A stretch of 64,000 bases of DNA, from NCBI GenBank assembly GCA_018663505.1, contig JABJQG010000061.1:1-64000 (forward strand), given 5' to 3'. A model generated the notes under the pieces. That model ran no database searches. It saw only the letters and a program-made list of their open reading frames with translations, and was not told where the DNA came from. A program made the position numbers and the translations under genes. Positions 55,722-63,595 of this stretch are shown here, piece by piece. This stretch comes from Pseudobdellovibrionaceae bacterium. GTDB lineage: Bacteria > Bdellovibrionota > Bdellovibrionia > Bdellovibrionales > UBA1609. Every line of letters begins with the position of its first letter. Position 1 is the first letter of the stretch.

Positions 55722-55792
55722 ATATTCAATCTCCTTTTAAAAGTTGTTTCTGGTTTTCTAAAACCGAATAGGATTGAGATTGGATTGTTCAT
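55655..55792 (-). CDS. Second leader ORF overlapping the abc-F start
   Basis: An ATG at 55790-55792 with AAGGAG six bases upstream opens a 45-codon frame (MNNPISILFGFRKPETTF...) that runs 67 bases into the ABC-F gene in another frame. It contains a GGTTTT/AAAACC hairpin (55752-55765) upstream of the ABC-F ribosome site AAAAGGAG. Translational coupling or attenuation is likely. Confidence 0.55.
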   Translation of the reverse strand: MNNPISILFGFRKPETTFKRRLNICCWSKAIKLHSNTNHRLGIYF

Positions 55793-55828
55793 GGCATTCT
55801 CCTTGCTATTGTTTATGTGGCTAAAAAC

Positions 55829-55856
55829 TAAAAAACCCAGGACAGAGCCTAGGTTT
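55829..55856 (-). terminator. Attenuator upstream of the ABC-F gene
   Basis: On the minus strand ACCTAGG (55848-55854) pairs with CCTGGGT (55835-55841) over 7 bp with one G-T, followed by six T. Its left arm can alternatively pair with GAGTTAGGT (55888-55896), which overlaps the stop codon of the first leader ORF. Confidence 0.7.
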
Positions 55857-55889
55857 CTTTATGACAAATATGAAATTTGTTAATTGGAC

Positions 55890-55934
55890 CTAACTCTTGT
55901 TCCCCCATATGTGATTTATAGATGTAATTTTCAT
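55890..55934 (-). CDS. Leader peptide MKITSINHIWGNKS
   Basis: A 14-codon ORF has GGAGAG five bases before its ATG, upstream of the attenuator. Length, ribosome site and position match drug-sensing leader peptides of inducible resistance genes. A 6-bp hairpin (55864-55880) lies between it and the attenuator. Confidence 0.65.
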   Translation of the reverse strand: MKITSINHIWGNKS

Positions 55935-56212
55935 CGGAACTCTCCGGTTAGGTATTGATATATGTAGTATCGGGGTAAACGGTAAATTTCTCAAGTCTAT
56001 TTTTCCAAACGCTGCTTGCTTCACTTACTCAGGTCAAACTCAGGGTATTTTTAATTACCGAACCAAACTAACTCATGCTGAACCAAAAAGTCAGGGTGAG
56101 GTCAGGTAAAACCCAGGAAGAAGTCTGATGTTCCATGTGAGTTCATGTAATGTCACGTAACTGCTAAGAGTCTAACGCCGTAGAATCATTCGTTTTGAAA
56201 GTTAAAAGGGTT

Positions 56213-56250
56213 AGTCGAAGGTTCTTCGCTTTGCTCAGAATGACAGTGAG
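56213..56250. repeat. Fragment resembling a dispersed intergenic repeat
   Basis: The stretch reads TCTTCGCTTTGCTCAGAATG followed by ACAG. It resembles the widespread bacterial intergenic motif TTCGCTTCGCTCAGAATGAC. It lies just downstream of tRNA-Ser. The rest of 55935-56255 shows no gene. Confidence 0.4.
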
Positions 56251-56255
56251 ATAAA

Positions 56256-56347
56256 TGGCGGAGAAGGCGAGATTCGAACTCGCGGTACATCAGATAATGT
56301 ACGGAGGATTAGCAATCCCCTGGTTTCAGCCGCTCACCCACTTCTCC
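56256..56347 (-). tRNA. tRNA-Ser (GCT)
   Basis: The 92-base class II tRNA has acceptor GGAGAAG/CTTCTCC, an anticodon loop reading TTGCTAA (anticodon GCT), a long variable arm (GTACATTATCTGATGTAC), a T-loop GTTCGAAT and an encoded CCA. Confidence 0.97.
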
Positions 56348-56472
56348 GCATGCGATCTAAATTTGCTGAAAGAACAATGTGCCATATTGGACTTTTCAAA
56401 TCAAGCTTAGATACGTATGAGGCCTAAAACGTAGGCCTTAGTGGAATGAGTGTGTAGAAAAGTGAATGAGAT

Positions 56473-57060
56473 TTAATAATTTTCTGGGAAGATATCGCGT
56501 TCTACACTTTCGATGGCGGTATGAATAATTTTTATATGTATTTCCTGAATGCGGTCGGAGGTTTCTGCGGGTACCACAATGGCTAAATCTGCCAGGTCTT
56601 TTAGCTCGCCCCCCGATTTACCTAAAAGGGCTACGGTATAAATGCCTGCTTTTTTGGCAGAAATCATGGCGTTGATTACATTTTTAGAGTTACCACTGGT
56701 AGAGAGTCCAATAAGTAGGTCTCCTTTTCTGCCTAAACCTTCAATTTGGCGGGAAAATATATACTCAAAGCCATAGTCATTAGAAACACAGGTAACATGA
56801 GAGGAATCACCCAAAGCCAAAGCGCCTAAGGGGCGGCGATCTTTGCGGTATCGGCCTGTGAGCTCTTCTGCAAAGTGCATGGCATCGCAATGACTACCAC
56901 CATTGCCACAAGAAAAGACTTTGCCGTCATTTTTAAAGGTTTCCGTGAGTTTATCGGAAAAGCTGAGGCATTTGCCCATAAGATCTTGATTTGAAGTGAA
57001 GTTATTAAGCACTTGCTGGGCTTCTTCGAAGGAGTTTTTCCAGGTGGTGGATTGGCTCAT
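56473..57060 (-). CDS. gmhA: Sedoheptulose-7-phosphate isomerase
   Basis: The 195-residue length fits GmhA. The SIS-domain motifs are VFSCGNGGSHCDAMHFAEEL, GLSTSGNSKNVI and ETSDRIQEIHIKIIHTAIES. It converts sedoheptulose-7-phosphate to D-glycero-D-manno-heptose-7-phosphate for LPS heptose. The ATG at 57060 has AAGGA 6 bases upstream; an earlier in-frame ATG at 57141 adds 27 residues without family support. No other heptose gene is adjacent; tRNA genes flank it. Confidence 0.94.
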   Translation of the reverse strand: MSQSTTWKNSFEEAQQVLNNFTSNQDLMGKCLSFSDKLTETFKNDGKVFSCGNGGSHCDAMHFAEELTGRYRKDRRPLGALALGDSSHVTCVSNDYGFEYIFSRQIEGLGRKGDLLIGLSTSGNSKNVINAMISAKKAGIYTVALLGKSGGELKDLADLAIVVPAETSDRIQEIHIKIIHTAIESVERDIFPENY

Positions 57061-57199
57061 AGGGGGTCCTTGTTGTGTTAAATTTACTCCATCATATAAG
57101 GATGGATTTAAAAAATCCATTAAACTTTGTCTTTTTGCCATATTAGCGGGTTTTTTGTTGATTTCAGGGAATAATGATTTTAAAACACAGTCCTTGTGG

Positions 57200-57276
57200 G
57201 CGCCCGTGGCTCAGCTGGATAGAGTACCTGACTACGAATCAGGTGGTCGGAGGTTCGAATCCTTCCGGGCGCACCA
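57200..57276 (+). tRNA. tRNA-Arg (ACG)
   Basis: The 77-base tRNA has acceptor GCGCCCG/CGGGCGC, anticodon loop CTACGAA (anticodon ACG, read as ICG), T-loop GTTCGAAT and an encoded CCA. Confidence 0.97.
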
Positions 57277-57362
57277 TTTTTGACAATTTAAAAGTTATTA
57301 GGATCAAGAACATCTCGTTGACAAAATTTACGGGTTTAATTAATCTAGATCTTCTTTAATGT

Positions 57363-57438
57363 TCGGGTGTAGCTCAGTTGGTAGAGCAGGTGACTGTTAA
57401 TCACCTTGTCGGGAGTTCAAGTCTCTCCACCCGAGCCA
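57363..57438 (+). tRNA. tRNA-Asn (GTT)
   Basis: The 76-base tRNA has acceptor TCGGGTG/CACCCGA, anticodon loop CTGTTAA (anticodon GTT), and T-arm GGGAGTTCAAGTCTCTC with encoded CCA. Its 3' 27 bases reappear, slightly altered, at 58763-58789. Confidence 0.97.
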
Positions 57439-57464
57439 ATTTTTCATTTTGTAGGGAGCTTCTA

Positions 57465-57875
57465 ATGACCCATATGGATTTAAGATGGAAGCAACGCCTT
57501 GAAAACCTTAAAAAAGCTTTTTCCGAACTAAATGAGGCTGTAAATCTAAGTAAAACCCGAGAACTCTCAAGACTCGAAAAACAAGGTCTTATACAGGGCT
57601 TTGAAAACACTCATGAGTTATCTTGGAGTACTTTGAAAGATTTCTTTGTTGCCCAGGGCAATACCAGGATTACTGGTTCAAAAGATGCCACCAGAGAAGC
57701 TTTTAAAAATGAGTTGATTACAGAAGGAGATGGCTGGATGGATATGATTCAAAGTCGTAACTTAACCTCCCATACATATAATCAAGAAACGGCAGATCAT
57801 ATTGTTGATAAAATAGTTTCGAGTTATGTACATTTATTTTCCCAGCTCATTGAAGATTTAACATCTAGAGAGTGA
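57465..57875 (+). CDS. hepT: HEPN toxin HepT (type VII toxin-antitoxin)
   Basis: The 136-residue product matches the HI0074-type HEPN family: WKQRLENLKKAFSELNEAV, then GFENTHELSWSTLKDF. The RNase motif RX4HXY is intact as Arg98-His103-Tyr105 in SRNLTSHTYN; in characterised HepT the Tyr is AMPylated by the partner. AGGGAG lies 7 bases before the ATG. Its stop overlaps the antitoxin GTG by 4 bp. It sits directly after tRNA-Asn. Confidence 0.9.
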   Translation: MTHMDLRWKQRLENLKKAFSELNEAVNLSKTRELSRLEKQGLIQGFENTHELSWSTLKDFFVAQGNTRITGSKDATREAFKNELITEGDGWMDMIQSRNLTSHTYNQETADHIVDKIVSSYVHLFSQLIEDLTSRE

Positions 57876-58204
57876 ACCAGGTTATGCAAAAAAATATTAT
57901 AATAAGCGAAACTGGGTTGAAAGATACTGATGTTAGTAATATCAGGCTCTGCATTTCCAAAATTTCAGTTATCAGCCAGGTAATTATTTATGGATCTAGG
58001 GCCAAAGGAAATTATAAAAATGGTTCAGATATTGATCTTTGTTTAAAAGGAAATAATCTTTCTACAAATACTGTCTTTCAATTAGATGAAAAATTAGAAG
58101 CACTAAATCTACCTTATACTTTTGATATTTCAGTTTATGATAAAATCGACAACCCAAATTTTAAAGAACATATTGATAGAGTGGGCAAGGTTTTTTACCC
58201 GTAA
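57872..58204 (+). CDS. mntA: Minimal nucleotidyltransferase antitoxin MntA
   Basis: The 110-residue product has GSX10DXD as Gly41-Ser42 and Asp53/Asp55 in IIYGSRAKGNYKNGSDIDL. MntA-type proteins transfer AMP to HepT and silence its RNase. It starts at a GTG overlapping the hepT stop. The gene order, toxin then antitoxin, is as in characterised pairs. Confidence 0.9.
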   Translation: MNQVMQKNIIISETGLKDTDVSNIRLCISKISVISQVIIYGSRAKGNYKNGSDIDLCLKGNNLSTNTVFQLDEKLEALNLPYTFDISVYDKIDNPNFKEHIDRVGKVFYP

Positions 58205-58283
58205 TTCTAACTAAATATCTTAGTTCTAGGATTCTTAGATTTTTAGGTGATTTCTAATTTCTGATTAGGGGTTCAACTGCTAC

Positions 58284-58595
58284 CTAGTCCTTTGAATATT
58301 TTAAGTAAACATCAAAAGTCCCATGAAATAAGAAATTTGTTGAATGTGTATATTTTCCTACGCTATTTAAGCATTTTTTTACGTCATCAAAATTTGCAGT
58401 ACTATTTGTTAAACCTGACCATACTAAGCTTGCTCCGGCAATTGTCCAACCTTTAGTGCAATTACCAACAACACTCCCAAACTGGCTGCCGACCTCTAGT
58501 GTTAGGTCACTTTTGGTTAAACTCTCTATGTGTTCTTTGTAGGCTGTGCATGGGCTCTGTATATTTGAGCAGTTTATTGATTCTGAGCCTAACAT
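58284..58595 (-). CDS. Small cysteine-containing protein, 5' end probably frameshifted
   Basis: The 103-residue frame has four cysteines and no signal peptide from its first ATG. In-frame codons upstream (without a start) encode ISFSSIFAGETENSS, a typical end of a signal peptide. A GTG at 58669-58671 in the next frame encodes VKELTPIMC. Removing one base near 58640 would join the two into a normal exported protein. Either the gene is broken or the sequence has a one-base error. Confidence 0.5.
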   Translation of the reverse strand: MLGSESINCSNIQSPCTAYKEHIESLTKSDLTLEVGSQFGSVVGNCTKGWTIAGASLVWSGLTNSTANFDDVKKCLNSVGKYTHSTNFLFHGTFDVYLKYSKD

Positions 58596-58762
58596 AATAC
58601 TGCTATTCTCTGTCTCACCAGCAAAAATACTTGAGAAGCTGATGGCACATAATAGGGGTGAGTTCTTTCACACGTATAATGTAATCTTACGCTTCAAATT
58701 TCATGCAAAATCTTTAAACTATGTGTCAGGACGGACAACCTATAACGTTTCTATGTTGATAA

Positions 58763-58789
58763 GGAGTTCAAGTCTCTCCGCCGGAGCCA
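58763..58789 (+). repeat. Duplicated tRNA-Asn 3' end (att-like site)
   Basis: GGAGTTCAAGTCTCTCC is identical to 57412-57428 in tRNA-Asn; the next 10 bases differ at two positions and end in GAGCCA, giving 25 of 27 identical. No anticodon arm precedes it, so it is a tRNA remnant. It bounds a 1.35-kb segment carrying hepT-mntA. Confidence 0.8.
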
Positions 58790-58870
58790 TTTTTACTCTC
58801 CGTGAGGAGATGGATCTCCTCACTTAACTACATTTTACTCCGAACACATCATAAAATGAAGATACCTGAG

Positions 58871-59701
58871 TTAGTTTAATTTTTCAGGCTTAGGAGGGAT
58901 GGCTGTATAACTTCGAAGCCTTTCCATTACTTGTAAGATTATATTCATAGTTTGATCTGGAGCTTGGGATCTCATAAATCTGTGTTTTTGTTTATCTTCA
59001 GTGGTTAAAGTGTGATAAAGAGCATCAAAGTTTTTATCATTAGTTAGCCAGATTCTTGCATTTACAATGTGGTGATAAAATTCGCCTTCATAAGAAAAAC
59101 TCTTTAGTATATCTGTTAAGAGGGTTTTAACTCCCATTGGCATTGCTTGTTCTTCATTTAAGTAATCTTTTGCTACTCTCCATTCACTCAAGTCGTACTG
59201 TAATCCTTTTCTTAAATATACACAGTACTCACCTAACTTTTCTTCTTTTTGTAAACTATCTTCTTGGCCCCAGGTACCATTGCCATAAGAATAAACCTTG
59301 CAACTAACAAAACGATTAAAAAATAAGTTAATTGTCCTTGCGTACACAGTAGTTCGCTCTCTTAAATCAAGCTTTTTAGTTAGATCCATCTTATGAAAAT
59401 TATCTCGTTCTTTAGACAATTTGTATATCTGAGGTAACTCAGTGATTACGGATCCCCATTGTGCGCCACTTTTGGCAAAAACGATGTCTGTTTGCTGTTT
59501 CTCCGTGGTATAATCTTGTTGTTGTTTTAAGTTTTTTATTACAGCTTTAATTTTAGGTCGAAAAAAGTCTTTGTAGGACACACAGTTTTCTTCTACAGCA
59601 ATTTGATCATCCGTACAAATTTGTGATTCAACGGATTTATCATCAGCAAAGCTAGTATTCCATAGAGCTAAAAATATAATTAAAAACTTAATATGTTTCA
59701 T
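58871..59701 (-). CDS. Exported protein of unknown function
   Basis: The 276-residue product has a signal peptide (FLIIFLALWNTSFA) and four cysteines. The mature protein is mostly helical and charged. AAGGA lies 9 bases before the ATG. No family is recognised; its position beside a mobile element suggests accessory DNA. Confidence 0.6.
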   Translation of the reverse strand: MKHIKFLIIFLALWNTSFADDKSVESQICTDDQIAVEENCVSYKDFFRPKIKAVIKNLKQQQDYTTEKQQTDIVFAKSGAQWGSVITELPQIYKLSKERDNFHKMDLTKKLDLRERTTVYARTINLFFNRFVSCKVYSYGNGTWGQEDSLQKEEKLGEYCVYLRKGLQYDLSEWRVAKDYLNEEQAMPMGVKTLLTDILKSFSYEGEFYHHIVNARIWLTNDKNFDALYHTLTTEDKQKHRFMRSQAPDQTMNIILQVMERLRSYTAIPPKPEKLN

Positions 59702-59880
59702 TTAGCGCATCCTTTTATTTGTTACATGCTAGTGTTTTGTCAATATTAACATATAAAAACATTATTCAGATGCCTGCTTATAAAATTTGAATGTTTGTGA
59801 AAAAAAGAAAATTATCTATTCAGATCGCCTAAAAGTTAGACAACAAAATGTTTCTATTTCATTTTAGTTTCATCTCAAAA

Positions 59881-61143
59881 CTAAAGCATATAAGGGTCTG
59901 TAATGTACCTTGAGTTTAAATATCCACAAGTTTGGAGGATTTTAAGCTTGAAATAATGCATATTTCGATATCCAAAGCCTTTTCGCTTCAAAGTTTTAAT
60001 CACATGGTTCATTCCTTCAGCTAATCCAGATGTTACTCGATGTTCAAAATAGTTTTTTAGTATACTCCATTTTTTTGACATAAATTCATGCCACCTCATG
60101 AGCGGAACAAGATCAGATTGCCAAGCCCAACCCCCAATCTCATCAAATATTTCATAAGCATCTTCGGCTGTTCGTGCATTAAAAAAACTATGCATTCGTT
60201 CTTTCACAAGCTCTAGTTTTAAAAACTGTTTGTTCTCTTCAAACACACTTTCTATATGTTGTCTTTCAATTGAACTTCGCCTTGAACTCTTTTTTAAAAA
60301 CATAAACCTAAATTTACCTCGAGTGAGTCGCTGTTCCTCTGAGCCTTTTTGAGCTTCTTCATGCAGCTGCTTTCTTGTTTCATTCACAGCATCATCAAAC
60401 TGCTGCATAATATGAAACCGATCCCAAACAAGTGTTGCCTGCGGACAATACTGCCGCACTGATGCGCCATAACCGTCGTGCATGTCTGTAGCTACAACAG
60501 TTATTTTTTCACAAGCTTTCTTTCCTATAATTAGAAAAAATTCATCTAAAGCCTCTTTACGCCTTGAATAGGATACCCAAATCACTCTTCTCGTATCAAG
60601 ATCACAAATAATTGTAAAAAATAAATCATCACGTGTTTCACCTTTTTCTTTTTTTCTTCTCGTATAAACTTCGTCAACGCAGATTCTAGTGGCCTTTGGA
60701 ATTTTATAATTTGAAAGCATGCGCTTCATGCGACTGTAATCTAAACGCCAAGTGCTTGAAGCACTTTCATCTAAAGCTTCAGCCACACGTGACACCGGTG
60801 AAATTTCACACAGCCGGCCAACCCACCATGAATAATCTTTTGTTTTATGTGGAGTTTCTTTTGAAATAAAATTTATATGTTCAGATCGAGTTTTTTTACA
60901 GCTTGAACAGTGACCTTTATATTTTCTAAAAACTAGATAACAGTGGTTGTTAAACAACGGTAAATGTTGGACCTCTACTTTGTAACAACCTTTATCAGGC
61001 TTAATTCTGGATTTACAGTGGCCACACAAAAATCTGGCGTGCATATTTCTTTTTAAATGGATTTCAATTTTGTTTTTTGATAAATATTCTTTGAAATCTA
61101 CTGTTTCATAGTTTGCAAATCTAAAAATTCTAGGTATCATCAT
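59881..61143 (-). CDS. ISL3-family transposase
   Basis: The 420-residue protein has an N-terminal zinc-binding part (CGHCKSRIKPD and CSSCKKTR), an HTH region, and the DDE catalytic residues in ICVDEVYTRRK, VVATDMHDGYG and GLAEGMNHVIKTLK. The full length and intact motifs suggest an active gene. A related C-terminal fragment lies at the left edge of the window. Confidence 0.92.
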   Translation of the reverse strand: MMIPRIFRFANYETVDFKEYLSKNKIEIHLKRNMHARFLCGHCKSRIKPDKGCYKVEVQHLPLFNNHCYLVFRKYKGHCSSCKKTRSEHINFISKETPHKTKDYSWWVGRLCEISPVSRVAEALDESASSTWRLDYSRMKRMLSNYKIPKATRICVDEVYTRRKKEKGETRDDLFFTIICDLDTRRVIWVSYSRRKEALDEFFLIIGKKACEKITVVATDMHDGYGASVRQYCPQATLVWDRFHIMQQFDDAVNETRKQLHEEAQKGSEEQRLTRGKFRFMFLKKSSRRSSIERQHIESVFEENKQFLKLELVKERMHSFFNARTAEDAYEIFDEIGGWAWQSDLVPLMRWHEFMSKKWSILKNYFEHRVTSGLAEGMNHVIKTLKRKGFGYRNMHYFKLKILQTCGYLNSRYITDPYML

Positions 61144-61250
61144 GGCTGGCGTTCTCCGGTTAAGTTTTGTTGCAAACTTATTTAACCAATGGTTGAACGC
61201 CTTTTTTTATGTCTTTTTCTTGTTTTGATGCACAGCTCAGTGAAACTAGA

Positions 61251-61274
61251 CCCCACTTTTATGACAAAGAACCC
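61251..61274 (-). mobile_element. Probable terminal inverted repeat of the ISL3 element
   Basis: Read toward the transposase the end begins GGGTTCTTTGTCATAAAAG, resembling ISL3-family ends. The partner repeat on the other side is uncertain: the best candidate, GTTTTGTCAATATT near 59734, matches only partly. Confidence 0.5.
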
Positions 61275-61585
61275 AACAAAATAATTTTTTGAATACGAGA
61301 TCGTACTTGGCATTTAGATTGAATTTAAGCACTGTAAGAGAACTCATATTGGTTTTGTTTGATTCTATACCCGGTTTCGTTAATCACAAATCAAAAACCA
61401 TTGTTATAAAAAATGCAGAGCACTTTCCCTGGTTAGAAAATTTAATCGATATTATTGACGCCATTGAGAATTTTCAAAAAGGTTTAATTAGTTTTTATGT
61501 TAAAATCACTAAGTCTTTGCTGTAAGAGGGAGCAAGCTAATGGATTACAAACTTTAGATAAGTGCTATTTGTTTATGTCTATGGG

Positions 61586-62296
61586 TTAATTATTCACATC
61601 ACTATTTAAATATAGGATAGATAACACATTGTCAGCTGCAAGAGTGATTGCAAGTTCAAGACTTGCATCATCTTTTGCGCCGTTATCTAATTCATCTAAA
61701 CTATTGTCATACAAATATACGGTGCTTTTAATACTGTTTAAAGACTTTTTAGTTTTCCGAATATTTAAAAGGTAATTACTATAGCCAGCGCTTTGGGCAA
61801 ATGCACTACCAACAAGGCAGCCTACAGCGGTTTTCAAATGTGAAGGTCCACGTGTGTTGCCGATGAATGCTCCTAAGAAGCACCCAGCCCATGGTAAAAA
61901 CGGACTGCTTTCTGAGTACCAGTCTTTAATATTATCCAAACTCAAAATCTTTTCATTATATAGGGAGACCTGGTTTGTTTCTTTAAGAACAGTAATTAAG
62001 GCGTTGTGTTGTTTTTGAGAGATTGTCTTTTGAGAAGTTGATGAGATATTTAGGAGACTTAAGCATGAAACATCTGGAGTGGTAAGCTGACCTTTAATGT
62101 TGTAATTAGATTTAACACCGCACATTTGTAATGTATAGGAATTTGACCCGTCAGTTGTTTGTGCGGGGCTGGTTATAAGAAATAACTGTTGTTCATCACC
62201 TTTTGCCGAAGCGAATTGAGTAAAAAAAATACTTAACAACAATACTAATAAAACATTTTTACTGATTTTTGAAATACTTGTCTCACTTAAAATCAT
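61586..62296 (-). CDS. Exported protein with glycine-rich membrane segment
   Basis: The start at 62296 is preceded by GGAGAGG at 5 bases and gives a clear signal peptide (ISKNVLLVLLLSIFFTQFASA); the frame is open 34 codons further. The middle contains WAGCFLGAFIGNTRG and AVGCLVGSAFAQ, glycine-zipper-like stretches. No family is recognised. The gap 61275-61585 holds only a weak TTG frame without support; 62297-62600 shows nothing. Confidence 0.6.
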   Translation of the reverse strand: MILSETSISKISKNVLLVLLLSIFFTQFASAKGDEQQLFLITSPAQTTDGSNSYTLQMCGVKSNYNIKGQLTTPDVSCLSLLNISSTSQKTISQKQHNALITVLKETNQVSLYNEKILSLDNIKDWYSESSPFLPWAGCFLGAFIGNTRGPSHLKTAVGCLVGSAFAQSAGYSNYLLNIRKTKKSLNSIKSTVYLYDNSLDELDNGAKDDASLELAITLAADNVLSILYLNSDVNN

Positions 62297-62600
62297 TTTA
62301 ACCTCTCCTGACTTTGGGTGATATTTAGGACAAATTTGAGAACTCATTTCCATTATGAATCGAATTAATTTGCATCGTTTTGTAGCAACATAACACAAAT
62401 CCAGAGGTTATTTACAAAATATCAATGAATTGAAAATAAGTAAAAAATACTTAAAATTGTTTAGAAATTTAACAATGGTAGAGGGGGTGAGATGTGCTAT
62501 TCTCTGGCTTTTAGTTGAAAAAGTGCTGCAAAAGCAAATGATCTGAGGCTTCTTAGATATTGTTAAGCATAATGGAGAGTTTGTTTTTTTAAGTCTATCT

Positions 62601-63014
62601 TTATAGTTTAACAGTTTTAGACTTTCTTAAATCATCCAGACTGACGCTTTCGGCCATTTTATTAATTTGTTTTTTGTGTTTTTCCCAATATTTATGCATA
62701 GAACACGGGGAGTCATCAGAGCATTTATCAAATCCTAAAATACAGCGTTTGAAATCCATGTTTTCGTCAACAGCATGTACGATATCTTTTACGGTTATCT
62801 GGGATAACTTTTTTTTAATACAGAAGCCGCCTTCACGACCTCGAACTCTTTGAACTAATTTTTTTTTCGAGAGCTCAGTCATAAGCTTGGTTAAATATCT
62901 ATAGGGTAATCCGAGTTCTTCGTGCAGAAAATTTGCAGAGTAAACTTTAGTTTCGTCATAAGCCATAAAAGTGAGCACCCGAATAGCGTACTCAGAGGTT
63001 TTGGAAAAGCGCAT
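62601..63014 (-). CDS. Rrf2-family regulator, NsrR-like
   Basis: The 137-residue product (ATG at 63014, GGAG 9 bases upstream) opens with MRFSKTSEYAIRVLTFMA and a winged helix, and has Cys in RCILGFDKCSDDSPC (spacing 6 and 5), the expected iron-sulfur ligands. Rrf2 proteins of this kind sense nitric oxide or Fe-S status. It diverges from norC, so it probably controls the nor operon. Confidence 0.88.
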   Translation of the reverse strand: MRFSKTSEYAIRVLTFMAYDETKVYSANFLHEELGLPYRYLTKLMTELSKKKLVQRVRGREGGFCIKKKLSQITVKDIVHAVDENMDFKRCILGFDKCSDDSPCSMHKYWEKHKKQINKMAESVSLDDLRKSKTVKL

Positions 63015-63100
63015 TGCGAATAACTCCAATAAACATTATGTTTTTATTATATATAAGCTATCGTAAAAACAAACCTTTATCAATAAAAATAACCTTGTAT

Positions 63101-63120
63101 ATACCACCCCTGGGTAGTAT
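63101..63120. promoter_or_regulatory. Palindromic operator upstream of norC
   Basis: ATACCACCCCTGGGTAGTAT is a palindrome with one mismatch between the divergent Rrf2 gene and norC, a likely binding site for the Rrf2 regulator. Confidence 0.55.
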
Positions 63121-63163
63121 TTTTTTAAATCAAAATAAAGACTTAAATTAAAAAGGAGACAAT

Positions 63164-63586
63164 ATGCTTTCAAAAGCTGCCGCGAGAAATTTTTTTCTGG
63201 TGGGAACCTTTTTGTGCTTTGGTGCATTCGTACTGTTAACCATAGACACAATTAGTAAGGTGCCTGCTCAAACTAATGCTGAAAATCTAACAGATTCTGC
63301 AATTAGGGGGAAACACATATTTGAAACAAATAATTGTATGGGTTGTCATACCATACTTGGAGAGGGAGCCTACTATGCTCCAGAACTCACAAAAACATAC
63401 CCTAAGCGCGGCGCTGAATTTATTCGCCTCATGCTCACCGATCCGGAGAAGTTGTATCCAGGACAGAGAAAAATGGTAAAATACGACTTTAATGAACAAG
63501 AAAAAGATGACGTGATTGCTTTCCTTAAATGGATTAGCGAAATGGATCTTAATGGCTTTCCAGCTGAACCTGATTTGATGCAATAG
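63164..63586 (+). CDS. norC: Nitric oxide reductase subunit C
   Basis: The 140-residue product has one N-terminal transmembrane helix and a cytochrome c domain with CMGCH in NNCMGCHTILGEGAYYAPEL. The distal Met is in GQRKMVKYDFNEQE. It is the c-type cytochrome subunit that feeds electrons to NorB. AAGGAG precedes the ATG. It lies 9 bp before norB. Confidence 0.96.
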   Translation: MLSKAAARNFFLVGTFLCFGAFVLLTIDTISKVPAQTNAENLTDSAIRGKHIFETNNCMGCHTILGEGAYYAPELTKTYPKRGAEFIRLMLTDPEKLYPGQRKMVKYDFNEQEKDDVIAFLKWISEMDLNGFPAEPDLMQ

Positions 63587-63595
63587 GAGAATATG

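Noticed and set aside
58546-58827. Plus-strand frame antisense to the small cysteine protein gene and running over the tRNA remnant
   Set aside because: It reads through the duplicated tRNA end and has no coding character.
61289-61525. 78-codon frame starting at TTG beyond the ISL3 end
   Set aside because: No ribosome site, no signal or family similarity, and it begins just outside the element; probably chance or a remnant.
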